From an uncultured Eubacteriales bacterium (GTDB lineage: Bacteria > Bacillota > Clostridia > Oscillospirales > Oscillospiraceae): a stretch of DNA of 64,000 bases. The stretch is taken from positions 21,486 to 85,485 of the forward strand of contig URAZ01000010.1 of assembly GCA_900545925.1 (NCBI GenBank), written 5' to 3'. A program made the position numbers and the translations under genes. Below, one piece after another: positions 1-8,260 of the stretch. The notes under the pieces were generated by a model. That model was not told where the DNA came from. It was given only the letters and a program-made list of their open reading frames with translations, and did not search any database. The stretch's first letter is position 1. Each line of letters starts with the position of its first letter.

Positions 1-1
1 C

Positions 2-442
2 TCAATCTGCTGAGACAATGCCGAGCGTTGCGGCGTCGGCGAGTTGAATGCCGTTCGCAGCCAGCAGCGAAGAAACTGCCGCCGGATCTGCAACCCGGAG
101 GATCATATAGGCCATCCCATTCGACTGGCCAAAGATCGAATACATATATTGAATGTCAATGCTGTTTTTTGCGAGCAGCTGTAAAAGCATACTCAGTCCG
201 CCCGGCTCATCCGATACGCCGACTGCAATAACATCGCTTGAGGAGAAGATAAAACCGTTTTCGCGCAGCACGCGGCAGGCTTCCGGTTCGTGGCTGGCGA
301 TGAGGCGCAGCACACCGTAGTCGCTCGTCTCAGCAATGTTGATCGCGCGCAGATCAATGCCGTTTTTGGCCAGCAGAGCCGTGATCTCAGCCAGCTGACC
401 AGCCCGGTTTTCCAAAAATACGGAAATCTGATGAATTGCCAT
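2..442 (-). CDS. ACT-domain amino-acid-binding protein
   Basis: A 146-residue protein built of two tandem ACT domains (roughly residues 4-68 and 72-140). The first opens with a typical ACT segment, VFLENRAGQLAEI, followed by LLAKNGIDLRAI. The second repeats the pattern with DEPGGLSMLLQLL. Such stand-alone tandem ACT proteins commonly sit beside paaK and iorAB, where they are thought to sense aromatic amino acids, so a small regulatory or ligand-binding role is inferred. No catalytic domain is present. The start at 442 was chosen because AAGGAGG lies just upstream; a longer in-frame reading to 574 would run into paaK. It is the last gene seen in the T-box operon, 13 bases after paaK. Confidence 0.88.
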   Translation of the reverse strand: MAIHQISVFLENRAGQLAEITALLAKNGIDLRAINIAETSDYGVLRLIASHEPEACRVLRENGFIFSSSDVIAVGVSDEPGGLSMLLQLLAKNSIDIQYMYSIFGQSNGMAYMILRVADPAAVSSLLAANGIQLADAATLGIVSAD

Positions 443-455
443 AGCTTCTGCCTCC

Positions 456-1754
456 TTAGATTCTGCGCTTGTCGATGACGCGGATAGCCTTTCCTTCACT
501 GCGTGCAATCGATTTTGGGGAAACAAGATGCACCTGCACGAAAATGCCGAGCATCGCTTTGAGCGCGGCGACAAGGCTCTTCTCGCGCTGCGTGATCTCA
601 GCCAGCGAGTCGGAAAAGTGCTCCGACGTCATCTCGACGAGCACATCCAGCGTGTCGGAGTTGCTGACGCGGTCAACCACGATCTGATAATTGGACGTAT
701 ACCCCTGCTTCAGCAGCACCGTCTCGATCTGCGACGGGAAGACGTTCACGCCCTTGACAATCAGCATATCGTCGCTGCGGCCCATGGGTTTGCACATCTT
801 GATATGTGTCCGACCGCAAGAACACTTCTCGTGCCGAAGAATGCAGATATCGCGTGTCCGGTAGCGCAGCAGCGGGAAAGCCTGCTTCGTAATCGAGGTG
901 AACACCAGTTCACCTTGCGTTCCTTCCGGAAGCACTTCACCGGTGTCTGGGTCGATAATTTCTGCGATAAAATGATCTTCGTTGATGTGCATGCCGGTCT
1001 GTGCGCTGCACTCATACGCCACACCCGGGCCGGAAAGTTCAGTCAGACCGTAAATATCATATGCTTTGATACCGAGACGCTTCTGGATATCCTGCCGCAT
1101 CTGCGCACTCCATGCCTCCGCACCGAAAATACCGGCCTTCAGATGGATTTTGTTCTGCAGCCCGCGCTCGTGGATGGATTCTGCCAGATACGCAGCGTAG
1201 GACGGCGTGCAGCATAAAATGGTCGCTCCGAGATCCTCCATGAACTGCAGCTGACGGTCTGTGTTGCCGGATGACATCGGCAGCGTCAGGCAGCCGAGTT
1301 TCTGACTGCCGCCGTTGAGACCGAAACCGCCGGTGAATAGTCCGTAGCCATACGCGACCTGGCATACATCCTCCGGGCCTGCGCCCGCAGCGGCCAGCGC
1401 TCTTGCGCAGCAGTCGTCCCAGAGATCAATGTCTTCTTTCGTGTAAAACGCAACGACGCGCTTGCCGGTCGTGCCGGACGTCGAGTGAATGCGGACGCAT
1501 TTTTCCAGCGGCTCCGCCAGCAGGCCAAACGGATATGCCTCACGCAGATCGGCCTTGCTTAAAAACGGCAGCTTGTAAAGATCGTCCCGGCTTTTGATAT
1601 CGTCCGGCGCAATGTGTGCCGCCTCCATCTTTGCGCGGTAATAGGGCACATTGTCCCACACATGCCGCACCTGCCGGACAAGCCGCTCATCCTGCCAGTC
1701 CCGGATCTGCTCTCGGCTGGCACATTCGATTTCCTTCTGATAATACCGTTCCAT
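456..1754 (-). CDS. paaK: Phenylacetate-CoA ligase family protein
   Basis: A 432-residue adenylate-forming ligase of the PaaK family, the usual length. It activates an aryl acetate (phenylacetate, or hydroxyphenyl- or indole-acetate) with ATP and CoA. Visible motifs are the phosphate loop STSGTTGKRVV (about residues 91-101), YGLTELSGPG (about 235) and the hinge and C-terminal RSDDMLIVKGVNVFPSQIE. It lies 15 bases downstream of iorB in the same operon. IOR makes or uses arylacetyl-CoA, so the two enzymes share an intermediate. The physiological direction could be aromatic amino acid fermentation or reductive rebuilding of aromatic amino acids from aryl acetates. The exact substrate cannot be read from the sequence. 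Confidence 0.93.
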   Translation of the reverse strand: MERYYQKEIECASREQIRDWQDERLVRQVRHVWDNVPYYRAKMEAAHIAPDDIKSRDDLYKLPFLSKADLREAYPFGLLAEPLEKCVRIHSTSGTTGKRVVAFYTKEDIDLWDDCCARALAAAGAGPEDVCQVAYGYGLFTGGFGLNGGSQKLGCLTLPMSSGNTDRQLQFMEDLGATILCCTPSYAAYLAESIHERGLQNKIHLKAGIFGAEAWSAQMRQDIQKRLGIKAYDIYGLTELSGPGVAYECSAQTGMHINEDHFIAEIIDPDTGEVLPEGTQGELVFTSITKQAFPLLRYRTRDICILRHEKCSCGRTHIKMCKPMGRSDDMLIVKGVNVFPSQIETVLLKQGYTSNYQIVVDRVSNSDTLDVLVEMTSEHFSDSLAEITQREKSLVAALKAMLGIFVQVHLVSPKSIARSEGKAIRVIDKRRI

Positions 1755-1769
1755 GGGTTCTCCTTATGC

Positions 1770-2342
1770 TTATGCCTCTGCGCCGAGTGCAAAGGCCTTT
1801 TTGTTGAGTTCGAGGAATTTTTCCGGGACGCTCTTCTCAATCGCGTCCTGCCACTGCTCATCCGTAAAATGGAAATACCGGCTGAGTCGGCCCAACAATA
1901 CAAGATTGACAGCCTTGGACGAACCTGCCCTGAGTGCAAGTCCCAGTGCGTCCATCGCATCAAGTCGGATGGGAAGCGCCGATAGCTTTGCTTCCAGCGT
2001 CTTCGGATAGTCTGCTGTGCCGGTAATGACCGGCATAGGGTTGATCCTCTGCGTATTGGTCAGCAAAACGCCGTCTTTTTTCAAATATTCGACCCATCTG
2101 GCTGCTTCAAGCAGTTCAAATGAGAGAATGAAATCGGCTTCACCCTTATCGATGATCGGGGAGTAGACTTTATCGCCGTAGCGTACATAGGTCACAACGC
2201 TGCCGCCGCGCTGACTCATACCGTGAACTTCGCTGACTTTGACGTCATAGCCGTTTTCCAACAAAATCCGACCCAGAAGCTTGCTGGCCAGCAGCGTACC
2301 CTGTCCGCCGACGCCGACGATCATGATGTTTTTCGTTTCCAT
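1770..2342 (-). CDS. iorB: Indolepyruvate:ferredoxin oxidoreductase, beta subunit
   Basis: A 190-residue IorB, the gamma-type domain of 2-oxoacid:ferredoxin oxidoreductases, starting IMIVGVGGQGTLLAS, the family's N-terminal glycine motif. HGMSQRGGSV near residue 45 is also typical. With IorA it interconverts aryl pyruvates and arylacetyl-CoA plus CO2, using ferredoxin. The start at 2342 is preceded by AAAGGAGGT at good spacing. An upstream ATG at 2363 overlaps the iorA stop but has no such site. The gene is 17 bases after iorA, so the subunits are co-translated from one message. Confidence 0.93.
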   Translation of the reverse strand: METKNIMIVGVGGQGTLLASKLLGRILLENGYDVKVSEVHGMSQRGGSVVTYVRYGDKVYSPIIDKGEADFILSFELLEAARWVEYLKKDGVLLTNTQRINPMPVITGTADYPKTLEAKLSALPIRLDAMDALGLALRAGSSKAVNLVLLGRLSRYFHFTDEQWQDAIEKSVPEKFLELNKKAFALGAEA

Positions 2343-2359
2343 GACAGTACCTCCTTTTC

Positions 2360-4093
2360 TCATTCGCCCAGCGCGCCCTTATGGCACAGCTGGCGGCACA
2401 GGCCGCAGCCCGTGCAGAGGGTGTTGTCGATTTGTACTTTGCCGCCCATCACGCTGATAGCAGGACAGCCAAGCTTCATGCAGGACTTGCAGCCCACGCA
2501 TTTTTCGGGCTTTGCCTCAATGGGGCCGGGGTGCTTGACGTATTTGAGCAGGGCACACGGACGGCGGGAGATAATAACCGACGGTTCATTTGCGGCAAGT
2601 TCCTCTTTGACCGCTTTGTCGCAGGCAGCAAGATCATACGGATCAACGATCTGCACACGCCGGATGCCAACGGCATGGCACAGGGCTTCCAAATCGATTT
2701 TCGTGCACGGATCTCCCTTGAGATTGAAGCCGGTCGTCGGATTCTGCTGGTGTCCGGTCATGCCAGTGATGGAGTTGTCAAGGATGATCACGGTTGAGGT
2801 TGATTCGTTGTATGCAATGTTAATGAGTCCGGTCACGCCGGAGTGCATAAACGTTGAATCGCCGATGACAGCGACGGTGCGCGCCGCATTCTTTTCGCCG
2901 GAAGCCTTATTAAACCCGTGCAGGCCAGAGACGGATGCACCCATGCAGAGCGTCGTGTCGATTGCCTGTAATGGCGCGGCAGCACCCAGCGTATAGCAGC
3001 CGATGTCTCCAAGTACCGTCAGCTTGTTCTTTTTCAGCGTATAGAACAGGCCCCGATGCGGACAGCCAGCGCACATGACAGGCGGTCTGGCCGGAATCGC
3101 TTCGTTCAGCTTGCTTCCGGTATGGACAGCCATGCCAAGCTTTTCTGCAATATCATTCTGGCTGAACTCACCGATGCAGCCGAACAGGTCTTTGCCTGAA
3201 ACATTCTGTACGCCGATGGAACGGCAATGGGTTTCGATGATCCCATCCAGTTCTTCCACAACAATTACACGCGCTACGCTCTGCGCAAACGCGCGAATCT
3301 TTTCGACTGGCAGGGGATTGACCATGCCGAGTTTCAGAACAGGATACCGGCTGCCGCAGACTTCCTTGACGTACTGATAGCTGGTCGAGGATGCGATCAG
3401 ACCGATGGAGCGGTCGGAACCGTCTTCCATGCGGTTGATCTCTGCTGTCTCGGACCATTCCTGCAAAGCAAGTGTCCGCTGCTCTACAACGGGGTGACGT
3501 GCCTTAGCGCAGGCAGGCATCATGACGAATTTGGCGATGTTTTTTTCATAGGGGACAGGCGTAACTTCCTGCCGTGCGGACGGCTCTACTACGCTCTGCG
3601 AATGCGCAACGCGGGTGCACATTTTGAGAAGCACCGGCGTGTCAAATTTTTCGGATATCTCATACGCCAGCTTTGCGAACGCCAGCGATTCCGCTGCGTC
3701 CGACGGCTCAAGCATCGGCAGTTTTGCCGCAATGGCGTAATGGCGTGAATCCTGCTCGTTCTGCGACGAGTGCATACCTGCGTCGTCCGCCACGCCGATG
3801 ACAAGTCCGCCGCGCACACCGGTATAGGACAGCGTAAACAGCGGGTCTGCCGCAACGTTCAAGCCGACGTGCTTCATGCCGCAGAAGCTGCGGTAGCCAG
3901 CCAGACTTGCGCCGAACGCCGCCTCCATAGCGACTTTTTCATTCGGAGCCCACTCTGCGTAAATTTCCGGATATTTGGCCGCGCATTCCGTGATCTCCGT
4001 GCTGGGTGTGCCGGGATAGCTGGAGACAAAGCTGCATCCGGCCTCGTACAGGCCGCGCGCGGCAGCCTCGTTGCCGAGCATCAGGGTTTTCAT
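2360..4093 (-). CDS. iorA: Indolepyruvate:ferredoxin oxidoreductase, alpha subunit
   Basis: A 577-residue IorA with the family order: N-terminal pyrimidine-binding domain, middle domain, thiamine-diphosphate-binding domain, and a C-terminal double [4Fe-4S] ferredoxin module. The TPP motif begins GDSTFMHSGVTGL (about residue 410) and ends in the expected Asn region (ILDNSITGMTG). The two cluster motifs CVGCKSC and CTGCGLCRQLC occupy the last 50 residues. The enzyme is oxygen-sensitive and uses ferredoxin, fitting an anaerobe. AGGAGG precedes the start. An 87-base gap separates it from the acyl-CoA ligase upstream, with no terminator seen, so the T-box probably controls it. Confidence 0.95.
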   Translation of the reverse strand: MKTLMLGNEAAARGLYEAGCSFVSSYPGTPSTEITECAAKYPEIYAEWAPNEKVAMEAAFGASLAGYRSFCGMKHVGLNVAADPLFTLSYTGVRGGLVIGVADDAGMHSSQNEQDSRHYAIAAKLPMLEPSDAAESLAFAKLAYEISEKFDTPVLLKMCTRVAHSQSVVEPSARQEVTPVPYEKNIAKFVMMPACAKARHPVVEQRTLALQEWSETAEINRMEDGSDRSIGLIASSTSYQYVKEVCGSRYPVLKLGMVNPLPVEKIRAFAQSVARVIVVEELDGIIETHCRSIGVQNVSGKDLFGCIGEFSQNDIAEKLGMAVHTGSKLNEAIPARPPVMCAGCPHRGLFYTLKKNKLTVLGDIGCYTLGAAAPLQAIDTTLCMGASVSGLHGFNKASGEKNAARTVAVIGDSTFMHSGVTGLINIAYNESTSTVIILDNSITGMTGHQQNPTTGFNLKGDPCTKIDLEALCHAVGIRRVQIVDPYDLAACDKAVKEELAANEPSVIISRRPCALLKYVKHPGPIEAKPEKCVGCKSCMKLGCPAISVMGGKVQIDNTLCTGCGLCRQLCHKGALGE

Positions 4094-4180
4094 CGAGATT
4101 CCTCCTGTTCGCGGCTCAGCCGCATGAAAATTATCATTATATTTTAATCATTTCGACTGCATTCGTCAAGCTTGGGAAGG

Positions 4181-5818
4181 TTATGCCTTTGTCTGCTCCT
4201 CGACAAGTCTTCCGCCGCAGTAGATCTGCCGCAGAACGGGCTTTTCGATTTTCCCCGTCGGGTTGCGCGGGACTTTTGCGAAGATCACGCGGCGCGGGCG
4301 CTTATAGCGCGGCAGCTCCCGGCAGAAGTCCTGAATTTCCGTCTCCGTGCAGTCTGCGCCGTCCTTCAGCTCAATAATTGCCGCTGCAATCTCGCCCAAC
4401 CGCTGATCCGGCAGGCCGATCACTGCCACGTCCTTGATTTTCTCATTTCTGCGCAGGAAATCTTCGATTTGTACGGGATAGAGATTTTCGCCGCCGGAAA
4501 TGATGACGTCCTTCTTGCGGTCAACCAGATAAATGAACCCGTCCTTGTCCTCACGGGCCATGTCGCCCGTCCAGAGCCAGTCTCCATGCAGAATTTCGGC
4601 GGTTGCCTCCGGGTTTTTATAATAGCATTTCATGACGCCGGGTCCCTTGACGGCAAGCTCGCCGATCTCGCCGGGCGCAACATCGTTTCCGCGTTCGTCA
4701 ACGATGCGTGTCTGCCAGAGATAGCCTGCCTTACCGATTGCGCCGATTTTTTCAATGTTATCCACGCCTAGATGCACGCAACCGGGGCCGATAGACTCGC
4801 TCAGGCCGTAATTCGTATCATATTTGTGATGCGGGAAATATTTGAGCCAACGCTTGATGAGACTAGGCGGAACCGGCTGTGCACCGATGTGCATGAGCCG
4901 CCACTGGTCAAGCAGATAGTGATCGAGATTGATGCGCCCGGATTCAATGGCGTCCAGGATATCCTGCGCCCATGGAACCAGCAGCCAGACGATGGTGCAT
5001 TTTTCTTCTGTGACTGTACGAAGAATCCACTCCGGCTTTACGCCGCGCAGCAACACGGCCTTGCTCCCGGAAATGAGGCTTCCGAACCAGTGCATTTTCG
5101 CCCCTGTATGATAGAGCGGCGGAATACAAAGAAACACGTCCTCTTTTGTTTGCCCGTGGTGATGCTGCTCGGTTATGCAGGAACAGACAAGTGCCTTGTG
5201 CCGGTGCAGGATTGCTTTTGGAAAGCCGGTCGTGCCGGAGGAAAAATAGATTGCTGCATCGTCGTTTTCGTCCAGCGCGACAGGCGGGACGCTTGATGAG
5301 CAGAAGCCCATGAGTCTGCGGCAGTCCTCAGCGTAGTCCGGCACGTTCCGGCCCACAAACAGCCGGAGTCTTACCCGTGTCAGGCCTGCCTGAATCGGGT
5401 CGAGCCGTGAAACAAATTCCGGCCCGAAGACCAGCACCTCCACGTCTGCCAGATCGAGACAGTAGGAAATTTCATCGGACGCATACCGGAAGTTGAGCGG
5501 AACGGCAATACAACCTGCCTTGAGAATGCCAAAATAGATTGGCAGCCACTCCAGACAGTTCATCAGCAAAATGCCGACCTTGGTGCTGCGTCTGACATTC
5601 CGGCTCAGAAGAAAGTTGGCGAACCGGTTTGCACGCCGGTCAAAATCTCGCCACGACAATTCGCGCCGGTACGGTGCGTCGGGCTGTGCCTCGGCGATGA
5701 GGCTTGCTTCGCGCCAGGTGACGGCACTGTCGCGCTCTTCCGACGGGTTGACCTCGACTAGCGCGATATCAGACCCGTAAAGTCTTGCGTTCCGTTCCAG
5801 AAAATCTGTAATGACCAT
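4181..5818 (-). CDS. AMP-dependent acyl-CoA synthetase
   Basis: A 545-residue ANL-superfamily ligase. Motifs are all in place: YFSSGTTGFPKA (phosphate loop, about residue 170), YGLSESIGPG, LVDRKKDVIISGGENLYP (hinge) and NPTGKIEKPVL with the C-terminal catalytic Lys. The acyl substrate is unknown; next to iorAB an aryl or aryl-propionyl acid is plausible. It is the first gene after a T-box leader. The start at 5818 follows AAAGGAGG at correct spacing; the frame stays open upstream into the leader, but that start would disrupt the RNA element. A second, different CoA ligase (paaK) sits four genes down, so the operon can activate more than one acid. Confidence 0.9.
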   Translation of the reverse strand: MVITDFLERNARLYGSDIALVEVNPSEERDSAVTWREASLIAEAQPDAPYRRELSWRDFDRRANRFANFLLSRNVRRSTKVGILLMNCLEWLPIYFGILKAGCIAVPLNFRYASDEISYCLDLADVEVLVFGPEFVSRLDPIQAGLTRVRLRLFVGRNVPDYAEDCRRLMGFCSSSVPPVALDENDDAAIYFSSGTTGFPKAILHRHKALVCSCITEQHHHGQTKEDVFLCIPPLYHTGAKMHWFGSLISGSKAVLLRGVKPEWILRTVTEEKCTIVWLLVPWAQDILDAIESGRINLDHYLLDQWRLMHIGAQPVPPSLIKRWLKYFPHHKYDTNYGLSESIGPGCVHLGVDNIEKIGAIGKAGYLWQTRIVDERGNDVAPGEIGELAVKGPGVMKCYYKNPEATAEILHGDWLWTGDMAREDKDGFIYLVDRKKDVIISGGENLYPVQIEDFLRRNEKIKDVAVIGLPDQRLGEIAAAIIELKDGADCTETEIQDFCRELPRYKRPRRVIFAKVPRNPTGKIEKPVLRQIYCGGRLVEEQTKA

Positions 5819-5849
5819 ACAAAATCCTCCTTTGCAGCGGATCACAGAT

Positions 5850-5890
5850 AAAAGAAAACGCCCGCTGCACATTCCGAAAAAGTGCAGAGG
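5850..5890 (-). terminator. T-box intrinsic terminator
   Basis: On the minus strand CTCTGCAC pairs with GTGCAG-GGG across a short loop (5861-5890), followed by a U-rich run (5850-5859). It directly follows the T-box sequence and is the terminator that the antiterminator would compete with. The acyl-CoA ligase ribosome site is about 30 bases further on. Confidence 0.85.
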
Positions 5891-6127
5891 ACGAGAAGTT
5901 CCCGTGGTACCACCTCTATTTACCGCTTATGCGGCCTCAACGGGGCACTGTCATGCCCACTGCGCGTTATCGGGCGCACCCGTCTCCGCCTACTTGCGGA
6001 CAGAACCGCGTTCGGGAAGCTGCTCAGAAAGGTATTCCGCCCGGACGCCTGTGCTGCCTTGCACCAAACGGCAGTTCTCTGAACAGGAGGAAACGGGGCG
6101 TACTTGGTTTCATCATGGCATTCAACA
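5850..6127 (-). promoter_or_regulatory. T-box leader, probable tyrosine specifier
   Basis: Read on the minus strand, this leader carries the conserved T-box core AGAGGTGGTACCACGGGAA (5899-5917), then a terminator. Stem I is recognisable: AGTA near its 5' side, the distal AGAGA...GGTG region, and the specifier side GGAATACC at about 6030-6038. The codon after the conserved GAA (6035-6037) is UAC (6032-6034), a Tyr codon; reading the frame one base off would give AAU (Asn), less likely given the loop-E GAA. Uncharged tRNA would stabilise the antiterminator and switch on the CoA ligase/iorAB/paaK operon. The family identification is firm; the specifier call is moderate. Confidence 0.9.
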
Positions 6128-6133
6128 TGTCAA

Positions 6134-6162
6134 ACTTTAACACATTTTGTCGGTGAAGTCAA
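6134..6162 (-). promoter_or_regulatory. Promoter of the T-box operon
   Basis: On the minus strand TTGACT (6157-6162) and TAAAGT (6134-6139) are separated by exactly 17 bases, placing the RNA start near 6127, just ahead of T-box stem I. Confidence 0.7.
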
Positions 6163-6230
6163 GTGTTTGACACGATTTTTGAGGATTCTTCCAAATGTTG
6201 ACGAACCGACAGGGAAAGGCCGGATTTCAC

Positions 6231-6259
6231 TTGCATTGCAGCAGATAAGACGGTATAAT
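6231..6259 (+). promoter_or_regulatory. Promoter of the glycogen operon
   Basis: TTGCAT (6231-6236), a 17-base spacer and a perfect TATAAT (6254-6259) lie 78 bases before the glgB start. It diverges from the T-box promoter, so the 5819-6337 gap holds the T-box leader, two divergent promoters and the short glgB leader. Confidence 0.75.
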
Positions 6260-6337
6260 AGCAGTGAGATACAACAAACAGATTTTACATACCGCCTCCG
6301 GGCGGGCTTCAGCACAGAAGAAAGAGAGGAGTTCAGC

Positions 6338-8221
6338 ATGCAGAAGCTGGCAGCTTTTTTAAAACGGTTCCATTCCGGCCCTGCAGCAGATGCCTACGAA
6401 TACCTCGGCTGCCATATGCACGAGGACGGCGAGGGTTATGTGTTCCGTGTTTGGGCGCCGCATGCGAAGGCGGTATGCGTTGTCGGCGACTTTAATTTCT
6501 GGAATACGGAAGACCTTCCGATGCGGAAAATCTCGGATGGTGTGTGGGAGGCTGTTTCTGTCTACGCAAAGGCCGGACAGGCGTATAAATACTGCGTGAC
6601 CGGGCCAGACGGCCGCATGGTCTACAAGACCGACCCCTATGGAAACCGCTGCTGCGCCCTACCAGACACCTCCAGCATGATTGATCCGCTGGACGGCTTT
6701 GAGTGGCACGATGCGCTCTACCGCACCAGAGCAGCCAGACAGTCTGCAATCAAGCGCCCGGTCAATATCTATGAGGTTCACGCTGGCTCCTGGAAACGGC
6801 ACGAGGACGGCAGCTATCTCAATTATGAAGAATTGGCTGCAGAACTTGTTCCCTATGTCAAAGACATGGGATATACGCATATTGAATTGCTTCCTATTAT
6901 GGAATATCCCTACGATCCTTCGTGGGGCTATCAGATCACCTGCTATTTTGCACCGACGCACCGCTACGGGACACCGAAGCAATTTATGCAGTTTGTCGAT
7001 GCCTGTCACAAAGCTGGGCTCGGCGTTATTCTCGACTGGGTGCCTGCTCATTTTCCAAAGGATGAAAACGGCTTGTTTGAGTTTGATGGAACCTGCTGCT
7101 ACGAGCTTTCCGACCCGATGATGAATGAGCACCCGGACTGGACAACCCGCATTTACGATTACGGCAAGCCCGAGGTACAGTCCTTCCTCATTTCCAACGT
7201 ATGTTACTGGCTTCGTTATTTTCATGTCGACGGAATTCGAGTCGATGCAGTTGCGTCCATGCTGTATCTGGACTATAATCGCAGACAGTTCAAGCCCAAT
7301 AAATTTGGAGGCCGGGAGAATCTCGAAGCGATTGATTTTTTGCGCAAACTCAACGAGGCGGCGTTCCAGACCAATCCTGCGGTCATGATGATCGCCGAGG
7401 AATCTACGGCTTTTCCGCTGATTACCAAACCAGATTATGACGGCGGTCTTGGCTTCCTGTTCAAGTGGAACATGGGCTGGATGAACGACATGCTCAAATA
7501 CATGTCGCTCGATCCGCTGTGGAGAAAGGGCGACCATAACGCGCTGACGTTCTCCATGACATATGCCTATTCTGAGAACTTTATCCTGCCGCTCAGCCAC
7601 GACGAAGTCGTGCACGGCAAATGCTCGCTCGTTAATAAAATGCCGGGCAATTATGACGATAAGTTCAATAATCTGCGCACGTTTTTTGCGTATCAAATCG
7701 CGCATCCCGGCAAGAAACTCAATTTCATGGGTAACGAGTTTGCACAGTTTATCGAATGGAACTATACGCAGGGGCTCGACTGGCTGCTTCTCGGCTATGA
7801 AAAGCATCAGAAGATGCAGCATTTTGTCCGCACGCTCAACCACTTCTATCTTGAAAACCGCTGCTTCTGGGAAAACGATTCCGACTGGGACGGTTTCCGC
7901 TGGCTCTCCTGCGACGACCGCGACAATTCCATCGTCGCTTTCCGTCGTATCAGCCGCAAGGGGCAGGAGCTCATCGCCGTGTGCAATTTCTGCCCGGTGC
8001 TGCGGGAAAGTTATCGCCTGCCGCTGCCGAAGGCCGGATGGTATCAGCCGGTTCTCAATACTGACGACGCACAGTTTGGCGGCTTCGACTTCCAGCCTGC
8101 ACCTGTTCACGCGGAAAAGGACAAGCAGCCGCAAGGCGAATACGCCTACAGCGGCGCGTTCCGCGTCCCACCGATGAGTGTATGTTTTTATAAGCATGTT
8201 AGAAATAAACCGGAGAAATAA
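6338..8221 (+). CDS. glgB: 1,4-alpha-glucan branching enzyme
   Basis: A 627-residue GH13 branching enzyme. An N-terminal CBM48-type domain (about residues 25-115; VFRVWAPHAKAV) precedes the barrel. Catalytic signatures are DGIRVDAVASML (nucleophile Asp), AEEST (acid/base Glu) and LPLSHDEVVHGK (transition-state Asp). It moves alpha-1,4 chains to alpha-1,6 branch points in glycogen. The start at 6338 follows GAGAGGAG; the frame is open further upstream, but the promoter lies inside that extension. First gene of a six-gene operon with short gaps. Confidence 0.96.
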   Translation: MQKLAAFLKRFHSGPAADAYEYLGCHMHEDGEGYVFRVWAPHAKAVCVVGDFNFWNTEDLPMRKISDGVWEAVSVYAKAGQAYKYCVTGPDGRMVYKTDPYGNRCCALPDTSSMIDPLDGFEWHDALYRTRAARQSAIKRPVNIYEVHAGSWKRHEDGSYLNYEELAAELVPYVKDMGYTHIELLPIMEYPYDPSWGYQITCYFAPTHRYGTPKQFMQFVDACHKAGLGVILDWVPAHFPKDENGLFEFDGTCCYELSDPMMNEHPDWTTRIYDYGKPEVQSFLISNVCYWLRYFHVDGIRVDAVASMLYLDYNRRQFKPNKFGGRENLEAIDFLRKLNEAAFQTNPAVMMIAEESTAFPLITKPDYDGGLGFLFKWNMGWMNDMLKYMSLDPLWRKGDHNALTFSMTYAYSENFILPLSHDEVVHGKCSLVNKMPGNYDDKFNNLRTFFAYQIAHPGKKLNFMGNEFAQFIEWNYTQGLDWLLLGYEKHQKMQHFVRTLNHFYLENRCFWENDSDWDGFRWLSCDDRDNSIVAFRRISRKGQELIAVCNFCPVLRESYRLPLPKAGWYQPVLNTDDAQFGGFDFQPAPVHAEKDKQPQGEYAYSGAFRVPPMSVCFYKHVRNKPEK

Positions 8222-8260
8222 AACAGGAACAAAGGAAATAAAACAGGAGGAGATCCAGCT

